Assembly: GCA_902520835.1 (NCBI GenBank)
Contig: CABYPD010000001.1
Location: 124,001-188,000 of the forward strand
From: an uncultured Bacteroidota bacterium
GTDB lineage: Bacteria; Bacteroidota; Bacteroidia; Flavobacteriales; Flavobacteriaceae
Direction: 5' to 3'
Length of the DNA stretch: 64,000 bases
Position 1 is the stretch's first letter. Each line of letters begins with the position of its first letter. Below are positions 8,392 to 14,853 of the stretch, one piece after another. Both the position numbers and the translations under genes were made by a program. The notes below the pieces were generated by a model. That model had not been told where the DNA came from and made no database searches. It saw only the letters and a program-made list of their open reading frames with translations.

Positions 8392-9540
8392 TTAAATTTT
8401 TCTTTTTTTATTATTATTATAATCTTCAAAAATCATTTCTCCAAGATTGTCTAAGCCAGTGTAAAACGCTTTTCCTCCATTTGCTTTAGAAAACTCTCTA
8501 ACAAAATGCTGAAGATATGAATCTCTAGCAATCATAAAAGTTGTAATTGGAATTTTTAACTTTCTTGCTTGTTTTGCCATATTATAGCATTTATTGATGA
8601 TCTTAGGGTCTAAACCAGCACTATTCTTATAAAAACTTCCATCGCTTAACTTTAAACAACTTGGTTTACCATCTGTAATCATTAAAATTTGCTTATTATT
8701 ATTCTTCTTTCTTTTTAAAATATCCATTGCCAATTGGATACCTGCAACTGTGTTTGTATGGAACGGACCAACTTTTAAATAAGGTAAATCCTTAAGCTCT
8801 ACAACTTTAGCTTCATTTCCAAAAACAATAATATCTAATGTGTCTTTTGGGTATCTAGTTGTTATTAACTCTGCCAAGGCCATAGCTACTTTTTTTGCGG
8901 GAGTTATCCTATCCTCACCATAAAGAATCATACTATGACTAATATCAATCATCAATACAGTACTCATCTGAGATTTAAAAGCCCCGTTAGTTACAACTAT
9001 ATCATCCGAAATTAAATTCAATTCATCGCTACCAGTTCGTGTATACATGTTTTTCAAACTTTCACTGATTATAATTTTATCAAATGAATCACCATATTCA
9101 AAACTTTTAAAATGAGACAAATCATTGTCGTTTGGAGAAGAAAATTTTGATTTATGATTACCTTGTTTGGACTTCTTAATTTGACCGAAAATCTTTTTTA
9201 GTGCAAATTTTCTCAAGGCCTTTTCCATTTTAGATGTAATCTTTAAGAATTCCTTAGATGAATTAACACCAATTTCTGTAGATATATATCCTTTCTTCAA
9301 TAAATCATTAATAAAGTCATCAATAGTATAGTCATCATTGGTTAATAAATATTCTTTATCTAACTCCCTTAGCCAATTAATTGCTTCATCAAAATCACCG
9401 GAAGTGTAAGTTAATAGTTCTTTAAATATTTCTAGAAGTTTATCAAAAACAGATATTTTTTCATTAGAAAAATTAGAAAAAGTCCAGCCTGAAATTGGAA
9501 TATTATTAAGAAATTTCACAAAATATAATTTGCAAATCAA
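8392..9540 (-). CDS. VWA domain protein, partner of the adjacent AAA+ ATPase
   Basis: A 382-residue protein with an alpha-helical N-terminal half and a C-terminal von Willebrand A domain. The metal-ion-dependent adhesion site is visible: DISHS (D199, S201, S203) and ITDGKPS near 290. The track start is TTG at 9540; a GTG at 9519 (giving MKFLNN...) is an alternative that I cannot exclude. It is first in a two-gene unit with the AAA+ gene, stop and start adjacent. By analogy with ChlD/ChlI and RavA/ViaA it should act as adaptor or substrate receptor in the cytoplasm. There is no signal peptide or membrane anchor, unlike the BatA/BatB proteins. Confidence 0.85.
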   Translation of the reverse strand: MICKLYFVKFLNNIPISGWTFSNFSNEKISVFDKLLEIFKELLTYTSGDFDEAINWLRELDKEYLLTNDDYTIDDFINDLLKKGYISTEIGVNSSKEFLKITSKMEKALRKFALKKIFGQIKKSKQGNHKSKFSSPNDNDLSHFKSFEYGDSFDKIIISESLKNMYTRTGSDELNLISDDIVVTNGAFKSQMSTVLMIDISHSMILYGEDRITPAKKVAMALAELITTRYPKDTLDIIVFGNEAKVVELKDLPYLKVGPFHTNTVAGIQLAMDILKRKKNNNKQILMITDGKPSCLKLSDGSFYKNSAGLDPKIINKCYNMAKQARKLKIPITTFMIARDSYLQHFVREFSKANGGKAFYTGLDNLGEMIFEDYNNNKKRKI

Positions 9541-9836
9541 ATGCCAAGTTTGATTTGATTTCTTAAAAAAATAAAATAGGCGATACTGGACTCGAAATCA
9601 ACTTTTTAACAATTAATTTTCTATAACTTAATTTTTAAACTTTTCAGTTAAGAATCATTTTATGTTCTAAGAAGTATAACTTTTTTTTTCAATATTAATA
9701 AAAAATTAATGTGAACATAATCTGTGCAAATTAATTTTTCATTCCAAAATTATTAAACTTAAAGAATATATCATATTTAACTTTTACTTATTATTTATAA
9801 AACATTAACGTCATATTTATGTGGTTGTTTTGTAAT
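9541..9836. other. AT-rich spacer between divergent units
   Basis: The longest gene-free stretch in the window, between the VWA gene (minus) and the LpxH-like gene (plus). I see no ORF of substance. It holds a tRNA-like remnant (9579-9596) and a perfect 8-bp inverted repeat, TTATGTTC at 9660-9667 and GAACATAA at 9713-9720. It probably carries the promoters of both flanking units, though no exact TAnnTTTG box is obvious. Confidence 0.5.
9579..9596 (-). pseudogene. degenerate tRNA 3'-end remnant (tRNA-Val-like)
   Basis: The plus strand reads GGCGATACTGGACTCGAA. In the intact tRNA-Val gene at 11838-11912 the matching acceptor/T-arm stretch is GGTGATACTGGATTCGAA, which is 16 of 18 bases identical. 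No D-arm or anticodon arm follows. It could be debris of a duplicated or disrupted tRNA gene, or one half of an old integration site. Chance similarity is possible but less likely. Confidence 0.45.
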
Positions 9837-10673
9837 ATGGGTGAAAAGAGAAAAATAGATTTACTTGTTCTTTCTGATATTCATTTAGGCACGCGTGGGT
9901 GCAGAGCTGAGGAATTAATTAATTATTTGAGAACTATCAGTCCCAATAAAATCATTTTAAACGGCGATATAATTGATATATGGCAGTTCAAAAAAAAGTA
10001 CTTTCCAAAATCTCATTTAAAAATAATAAGAATGCTCTTAGATTTTTTATCTAAAGGATCCAAGATTTATTATTTACCAGGAAATCATGATGAAGTTCTT
10101 AGGAAGTTTAATGGTTATGGAATGAAAAATTTTAAAATTAGTAATAAAGTAGTTTTAAAGTTAAATGGTAAAAAAGCATGGTTTTTTCATGGAGATGTAT
10201 TTGATATTACAATGAAATATTCTAAATGGGTCGCAAAATTAGGAGGTATAGGATACGATTTTTTGATTAGATTAAATTTTATTGTTAATAGTTTTAGGAA
10301 ATGGAGGGGCAAAGAAAAAATATCATTTTCTAAATACATAAAATATAAGGTCAAGGAAGCTGTGAAATATGTCAATCAATTTGAACAGATTTCTCTTGGA
10401 ATAGCTCGTGAAAATAATTATGATTTTGTTGTCTGTGGACACATACATCATCCAGTTATTAGGGATCAAATTATTAAGGGAAAAAAAATAACATATTTGA
10501 ACTCTGGAGATTGGATAGAAAATTTAACTTCACTTGAGTACAACAACGATAAATGGAATTTATTTGAATATGATTCTAATAATTTCAAACATCTGAAAAA
10601 AGAAAGAAGCTCAACAATTGATAAATCAACAAATGAACTTTTTGAATCAATGCTTAAAAATTTTAAATCATGA
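9837..10673 (+). CDS. LpxH-like UDP-2,3-diacylglucosamine diphosphatase family metallophosphoesterase
   Basis: Calcineurin-like phosphoesterase with all five metal-site blocks: DIHLG, NGDIIDIW, GNHDE, the HGD block and GHIHHP. The pattern and length (278 aa from this start) fit the LpxH-like family, which releases lipid X from UDP-diacylglucosamine in lipid A synthesis. In Bacteroidota this branch may act on another nucleotide-linked lipid, so lpxH is not asserted. The track begins at 9819 (MWLFCN...), but the ATG at 9837 gives MGEKRKIDLLVLSDIHLG, the usual distance to the first motif, and is preferred. It overlaps the next glycosyltransferase gene by 4 bases (ATGA), implying a coupled function on a lipid or sugar-lipid. 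Confidence 0.82.
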   Translation: MGEKRKIDLLVLSDIHLGTRGCRAEELINYLRTISPNKIILNGDIIDIWQFKKKYFPKSHLKIIRMLLDFLSKGSKIYYLPGNHDEVLRKFNGYGMKNFKISNKVVLKLNGKKAWFFHGDVFDITMKYSKWVAKLGGIGYDFLIRLNFIVNSFRKWRGKEKISFSKYIKYKVKEAVKYVNQFEQISLGIARENNYDFVVCGHIHHPVIRDQIIKGKKITYLNSGDWIENLTSLEYNNDKWNLFEYDSNNFKHLKKERSSTIDKSTNELFESMLKNFKS

Positions 10674-11728
10674 AAATTTTATTCGCAGTTCAATCAACTG
10701 GAAACGGACATATAGTCAGAGCAAATGAACTGATTAAAATTCTTAAGAAACGAGCTGAAGTTGATGTATTGATTAGCGGAACTCAATCTTCATTAAAATT
10801 AAAACATGAGATAAAATACCAATATAAAGGATTGAGTTTTGTGTTTGGTAAGAGTGGAGGAATTGATTTTTTAAAGACACTAAAATTATTCAATCCAATT
10901 ACTTTTTTTAAAGAGGTTTACATTTGCCCCGTTAAGCAATACGATTTAATAATTAATGACTTTGAACCTATATCTGCATGGGCATCTTTACTTAAAAGAA
11001 AAACAAATTGTGTAGCATCGAGTCATCAATTCTCTTTATTATCACATAAAGTACCAAAAGGATCAAAAGTTAATCTGATTCAATCATTTATTTTAAAATA
11101 TTATGCTCCAGTAAAGAAAGGTTATGGTTATCATTTTAAAAAGTATGATAAAAATATTTTTTTTCCAATAATTAAATCGCATTTAAGAAAAAAAGAAATT
11201 AAAAGTGGTTCTCACATAACTATTTATCTGCCAGCATATTCAGATAAGTATCTATATAACATATTTTCTAAAATTTACAAAAAACAATGGCATATTTTTT
11301 CACCTTATACAAAACACAAGTATAGGAGAGGAAATATTTCATTTTTTCCTACTGGATATGAGCAGTTTGAAGAAAGTTTATTATCGTGTTCAGGTGTGAT
11401 ATGTAATTCAGGCTTCGAAACACCATCAGAGGCACTATTTCTAGGAAAAAAATTACTAGTTATTCCAATGAAAAATCAATTTGAGCAAAAGATGAATGCA
11501 ATTGCCTTAGAAGAAATTGGAGTTAATGTTCTACAAAAACTTAATATAAACTCAATTAATAAAATTAGAAAATGGATAAAAAAAGGTAATCCAATTAAGA
11601 TGAGTTATCCAGATGAAAATAAGAAAATCATTGATAAAATTTTAATTGATTATATAAGAGAAAAAACAGGTAAAAAAATATCTAAAAATTTAAAACACTT
11701 TATAAATCAAAGAGATACAATTTTCTAA
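10670..11728 (+). CDS. GT-B fold glycosyltransferase
   Basis: A 352-residue protein beginning MKILFAVQSTGNGHIVRANE, a glycine/His N-terminal motif like that of MurG- and MGDG-synthase-type GT-B enzymes. The C-terminal half carries CNSGFETPSEALFLGK and a following PMKNQFEQ, the pattern that binds the nucleotide-sugar in this fold. There is no signal peptide, so it would act on the cytoplasmic face of the inner membrane. The acceptor and sugar are unknown. Coupling to the LpxH-like gene (ATGA overlap) suggests a lipid or lipid-linked acceptor. A likely terminator lies 42 bases downstream. Confidence 0.72.
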   Translation: MKILFAVQSTGNGHIVRANELIKILKKRAEVDVLISGTQSSLKLKHEIKYQYKGLSFVFGKSGGIDFLKTLKLFNPITFFKEVYICPVKQYDLIINDFEPISAWASLLKRKTNCVASSHQFSLLSHKVPKGSKVNLIQSFILKYYAPVKKGYGYHFKKYDKNIFFPIIKSHLRKKEIKSGSHITIYLPAYSDKYLYNIFSKIYKKQWHIFSPYTKHKYRRGNISFFPTGYEQFEESLLSCSGVICNSGFETPSEALFLGKKLLVIPMKNQFEQKMNAIALEEIGVNVLQKLNINSINKIRKWIKKGNPIKMSYPDENKKIIDKILIDYIREKTGKKISKNLKHFINQRDTIF

Positions 11729-11770
11729 GAAATTGTTAAGTTTTAAATTTCAAAGATTAAATTTTTTCAC

Positions 11771-11802
11771 TAGTTCCAATCAAAAATTTCGGAACTATTT
11801 TT
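11771..11802 (+). terminator. rho-independent terminator of the LpxH-like/GT unit
   Basis: TAGTTCC (11771-11777) and GGAACTA (11791-11797) form a perfect 7-bp stem with a 13-base loop, followed by TTTTT. It is 42 bases past the glycosyltransferase stop and oriented for plus-strand transcription. Confidence 0.55.
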
Positions 11803-11837
11803 AGTTTATTAGCACTTATTATTCGTAAATTTTTTTG

Positions 11838-11912
11838 TGGGTGATACTGGATTCGAACCAGTGACCCCTACCCTGTCAAGGTAGTGCTCTGAACCAACTG
11901 AGCTAATCACCC
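11838..11912 (-). tRNA. tRNA-Val(GAC)
   Basis: A 75-nt cloverleaf on the minus strand. The acceptor GGGTGAT pairs with ATCACCC, the D-arm contains AGCTCAGTTGG, the anticodon stem CTACC/GGTAG encloses TTGACAG with anticodon GAC, and the T-arm contains GGTTCGAATCC. The discriminator is A, and CCA is not encoded. A TAnnTTTG box lies 9 bases upstream of its 5' end. Confidence 0.95.
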
Positions 11913-11921
11913 AAAATTTAT

Positions 11922-11929
11922 CAAATTTA
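11922..11929 (-). promoter_or_regulatory. Bacteroidota -7 promoter box for tRNA-Val
   Basis: The minus strand reads TAAATTTG, an exact match to the TAnnTTTG consensus of the Bacteroidota primary sigma factor, ending 9 bases before the mature tRNA 5' end. No clear -33 TTG was assigned. Confidence 0.55.
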
Positions 11930-11954
11930 GTATAATATTTGTTAGTAAATATTT

Positions 11955-12374
11955 ATGTTAAAGAATATATCTTACAATAACTTAAATGTCATTGATGAAA
12001 TTAATAAACTGGTAGGAAAACCATATTCCTTTTTAGAGAAAATAAAAAGAGGTGGTGTTGGTTCCAAAAAATTATTGATTACCAAAGCTGACAAAGTAAT
12101 AGAAAGTCTACTAATACTCGATCAAAACATTAACAATTGTAATATTGAGATTCGTTCTAATGGTATTATAATTTATTTTAGGTCACTTTTAGAAACTTAT
12201 GGTTTGATAATTCCATATTATAAACTTGTAGTTTTTAAAGTATCTGAAAATGAGTATACTTTTAATGTTGACAGTAAATTTGTAAAAATAAAGACCAAGT
12301 CAGAAAAAGATCAGGCGTTTATAAGAAAAATTATGGAAGAAAAAGCTAAAAATACTAAAAACTACATTCCCTAG
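11955..12374 (+). CDS. conserved hypothetical protein of Flavobacteriia
   Basis: A 139-residue soluble protein with no signal peptide, membrane segment or cysteine-rich motif. I recall similar uncharacterised proteins in Flavobacteriia sharing features such as an early GxPYSF segment and a central RSLLETYGLIIPYYKL stretch, but I know no function. The C-terminal half alternates hydrophobic strands with charged turns, which may suggest a small beta-rich fold. It lies divergent from tRNA-Val, 42 bases away, and is followed by a weak terminator-like hairpin before the lipoprotein gene. Confidence 0.7.
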   Translation: MLKNISYNNLNVIDEINKLVGKPYSFLEKIKRGGVGSKKLLITKADKVIESLLILDQNINNCNIEIRSNGIIIYFRSLLETYGLIIPYYKLVVFKVSENEYTFNVDSKFVKIKTKSEKDQAFIRKIMEEKAKNTKNYIP

Positions 12375-12383
12375 AACTTTGAT

Positions 12384-12404
12384 TACTAATATTTTAGTAT
12401 TTTT
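12384..12404 (+). terminator. weak AT-rich terminator-like hairpin
   Basis: TACTAA-tatt-TTAGTA followed by TTTTT, starting 10 bases after the stop of the 11955 gene. The stem is only 6 bp with one G-C pair, so the call is tentative. Confidence 0.33.
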
Positions 12405-12413
12405 AAAATAAAA

Positions 12414-13049
12414 ATGAAAAATTTCTCAAAAATTTTATTATTACCTATATTTTTGTTCTTCATCCATTCATGCGAAGTTGAAAATATATTAACAGATGAT
12501 GAATTAATTGAAGCAATCATTAACTCAAAAGAAAAAATTTCAGTCTTAGAAAGTGATTTACCTAATAAATTAAAAAATTCTATTTCAGATGACATGCCCG
12601 ATGATTTTATCGATAATGCAAAACTAGCCCCAAGTCTAGGTTATCTAATAGAGATGAGGTCAATTGAGATTTTCACAATGGGAATTAGATCTGGTGATGT
12701 TTTTTTTGACACAGATGGAAGAAAATTAGAAAGAAGTAAAGATTTTGATAAAAAAGATAAAAATAAAAGATCTAAGCCCTGTTTTAAGCTTAAATATCCA
12801 TTAACACTTGAACTTTCTGACGGAAAAACTGTTGAAGTTAAAAATAGAAAAGAGCATTGTGAAGTTGTTAAAACTTACCACTCTAAAAGTAAATCCGTAA
12901 GAAAAGAAATAAAAATATTATTTCCAGTTACTGTGACATTTTATGACGACAATAAAAATCTTATTGAAAAAGTAATGGATAATGAAAAGGAATTACAAGA
13001 ATTAAAAGAAACCTGCGAACAAAAGGACACTAAAGAAAGAAAAAATTAA
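12414..13049 (+). CDS. lipoprotein of unknown function
   Basis: A 211-residue protein with a clear lipoprotein signal (FFIHSC, Cys 20). The mature part has an Asp/Glu-rich first section, then a lysine-rich segment and strands such as CFKLKYPLTLELSDGKTV and ILFPVTVTFYDD. This repeated pattern of a proline/hydrophobic strand followed by a polar turn suggests a beta-sandwich-like domain. Three further cysteines (KPCFK, EHCEV, ETCEQ) could pair in the periplasm. I recognise the overall pattern from flavobacterial lipoproteins but no function. It ends before a strong bidirectional terminator. Confidence 0.65.
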   Translation: MKNFSKILLLPIFLFFIHSCEVENILTDDELIEAIINSKEKISVLESDLPNKLKNSISDDMPDDFIDNAKLAPSLGYLIEMRSIEIFTMGIRSGDVFFDTDGRKLERSKDFDKKDKNKRSKPCFKLKYPLTLELSDGKTVEVKNRKEHCEVVKTYHSKSKSVRKEIKILFPVTVTFYDDNKNLIEKVMDNEKELQELKETCEQKDTKERKN

Positions 13050-13072
13050 ATATTGTAATTAAACTAAAAATT

Positions 13073-13107
13073 AAAATAGGATTCAAATTGAATCCTATTT
13101 TTTTTTT
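13073..13107. terminator. bidirectional rho-independent terminator
   Basis: A 13-bp perfect stem (13073-13085 with 13089-13101, arm AAAATAGGATTCA) and 3-base loop, with a T-run to 13107 on the plus strand and a TTTTAATTTTT stretch on the minus strand. It separates the convergent lipoprotein and DUF3955-like genes; the latter's TAG stop (13095-13097) is inside the stem. Confidence 0.8.
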
Positions 13108-13292
13108 AAAACTGCAAATAAAATAAATAAAAAAACAGAAATTAGTAAACTGACAAAACCGACAGGTAATAAAAAAAACGGTTCTTGTAGTATTGTATTT
13201 TCATCAACTTTAGAATCGATTAAGTAAAATGCTAAAAAACAAACAATACCGATTACTAAAAAACTTGTTGCTATTTTAAATTTAGTTTCCAA
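13095..13292 (-). CDS. small two-helix membrane protein, DUF3955-like
   Basis: A 65-residue protein with two hydrophobic helices (about 7-25 and 39-60) separated by a short polar loop containing SKVDENTILQEPFFLLP, and ending in a KKK cap. The loop, with an acidic SxVDE followed by EPFFL, resembles what I remember of the DUF3955 family, whose function is unknown. It should sit in the inner membrane. The start is TTG at 13292; no ATG gives the full first helix. It is monocistronic and ends within a terminator hairpin. Confidence 0.6.
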   Translation of the reverse strand: METKFKIATSFLVIGIVCFLAFYLIDSKVDENTILQEPFFLLPVGFVSLLISVFLFILFAVLKKK

Positions 13293-13331
13293 TTGATATT
13301 AATTTTCATAATTTTAAATTAATAAAAATAC

Positions 13332-13949
13332 ATGATTCGATTTGATAAAAATAAAATTAAAAGTTTAGAAAAAATTTATAGATTGAATCTCATTAATAGC
13401 TGTACTGGATATAAATCAGCTAATCTTCTTGGTTCAATTGACAATGAAGGAAATACAAATCTTGCAATATTTAGCTCAATTACACACATGGGAAGTGATC
13501 CCGCAATGATTGGGTTTATTTTAAGGCCAAGAACAGTACCTAGAAATACTTATAATAATTTATTCAGAACAAGATACTTTACAGTAAATCATATAAATAT
13601 TCATGATATTGAAGATGCTCACCACACCTCTGCTAAATATCCAAAAGAAATATCTGAATTTGATAAAACCAAATTTGAACCAGAGTTTCTTGATAATTTC
13701 AAAGCTCCATTTGTGAAGAGTTCTAAAATTAAATTTGGGTGTAAATATTTAAATGAATATGATATTAAAGAAAATAATACAATTTTAATTGTAGCATCGA
13801 TTGAATGTCTATACGTTGATAAAAACTCATTACAAACTGATGGATGGATAAGACTGGATAAGGCTGAAACAGTAACCATAAATGGATTGGATGGATATGC
13901 TAAAACTGATCTAATTAATAGATTTAAATATGCTAGACCAAAAAAATGA
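13332..13949 (+). CDS. flavin reductase-like (FMN-binding split barrel) protein
   Basis: A 205-residue protein of the flavin-reductase-like family. The N-terminal third has SANLLGSIDNEGNTNLAIFSSITHMGSDPAMIGFILR, the strand and loop region where FMN binds in this fold (quoted here only as landmark; residues about 25-60), followed by RNTYNN. Members reduce or hold FMN for partner oxygenases, or act on small quinones. There is no partner oxygenase nearby, so its role is open. It overlaps the methyltransferase start by 4 bases (ATGA) and is probably co-translated with it. Confidence 0.82.
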   Translation: MIRFDKNKIKSLEKIYRLNLINSCTGYKSANLLGSIDNEGNTNLAIFSSITHMGSDPAMIGFILRPRTVPRNTYNNLFRTRYFTVNHINIHDIEDAHHTSAKYPKEISEFDKTKFEPEFLDNFKAPFVKSSKIKFGCKYLNEYDIKENNTILIVASIECLYVDKNSLQTDGWIRLDKAETVTINGLDGYAKTDLINRFKYARPKK

Positions 13950-14590
13950 AAGATTTTGTCGATAAAAAAATTCTAGAATATGTCCATAATAAAACATCAG
14001 ATGAATCAAAAATTTTAAATGATCTTTCTAGAGAAACCCACTTAAAAGTTCTCAATCCAAGAATGTTAAGCGGACATTATCAAGGCAGATTATTATCACT
14101 AATTTCAAAATTAATTAAACCTAAATCAATACTTGAGATTGGAACATACACCGGCTATTCAACTTTATGTTTATTGGAGGGTCTAGAAAAAAAAGGTTTT
14201 ATACATACAATTGATCATAATGAAGAACTATTGAATATCCAAAATAAATTTTTTAAAAGAGCTAAAGTATCAAACAGAATTAAACAATATACAGGTGATG
14301 CTAAAGAAATTATAAAAAACTTAGAAGTTAAATTTGATCTTATTTTTATTGATGCTGATAAAGAAAATTATCCTCTATATTATGATCTAGTTTTTGAAAA
14401 ACTAAAGTCCGGAGGAATCATCATTGCGGACAATATCCTTTGGAGTGGAAAAATTCTTGAAAAAGTTGAAAAAGATGATTATGCTACGCAATCAATAATA
14501 AACTTTAACAATAAAATCAAGAATGATGAAAGAGTTGAGAAAATTATCTTACCAATAAGAGATGGTTTAAGTTTGATAAGAAAAATTTAA
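13946..14590 (+). CDS. class I SAM-dependent O-methyltransferase
   Basis: A 214-residue enzyme of the caffeoyl-CoA/catechol O-methyltransferase type (Methyltransf_3). The SAM motif SILEIGTYTGYSTLCLLEGL lies near residues 65-85, and the acidic metal-binding segment FDLIFIDADKENYP near 130 is followed by GGIIIADNILWSG. The family transfers methyl groups to hydroxyls of small aromatics with a divalent metal. The substrate is not predictable here. It shares a coupled start with the flavin reductase gene, and its stop shares TTAA with tatA on the other strand. Confidence 0.88.
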   Translation: MKDFVDKKILEYVHNKTSDESKILNDLSRETHLKVLNPRMLSGHYQGRLLSLISKLIKPKSILEIGTYTGYSTLCLLEGLEKKGFIHTIDHNEELLNIQNKFFKRAKVSNRIKQYTGDAKEIIKNLEVKFDLIFIDADKENYPLYYDLVFEKLKSGGIIIADNILWSGKILEKVEKDDYATQSIINFNNKIKNDERVEKIILPIRDGLSLIRKI

Positions 14591-14853
14591 AGATCTCTTT
14601 TTATTGATCCAGTTAAATCATCAATTTCGTCTTTAACACTATCTATCTGTTCCGATATCTCTTTAGTATCAATACCCTTTTTATTTGCGCTTTTTTGTAT
14701 TTCAGTTTTTATTTCTTGTGTGGCATCTTTAACCTGTCTAATACCTTTACCTAATCCTTTGGCAATTTCTGGAATTCTATCAGCTCCAAATAATAAAAGA
14801 ATAATTAAAAAAATTACTAAAATTTCAGCTCCACTAATGAAAAACACAAACAT
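14587..14853 (-). CDS. tatA: twin-arginine translocase subunit TatA/TatE family
   Basis: An 88-residue protein with one N-terminal transmembrane helix (about 3-21), then the FGADRIPEIAKGLGKGIR hinge and amphipathic helix diagnostic of TatA, then a charged tail. TatA oligomers form the passage for folded proteins across the inner membrane. No tatC is in the window. It is the last gene of a minus-strand unit: its ATG follows the M1 peptidase stop with no gap. The downstream end overlaps the convergent methyltransferase stop (TTAA). Confidence 0.93.
   Translation of the reverse strand: MFVFFISGAEILVIFLIILLLFGADRIPEIAKGLGKGIRQVKDATQEIKTEIQKSANKKGIDTKEISEQIDSVKDEIDDLTGSIKRDL

Noticed and set aside
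6928-9540. Magnesium chelatase for chlorophyll synthesis
   Set aside because: The AAA+/VWA pairing resembles ChlI/ChlD, but no ChlH or other pigment gene is present and the ATPase motifs differ.
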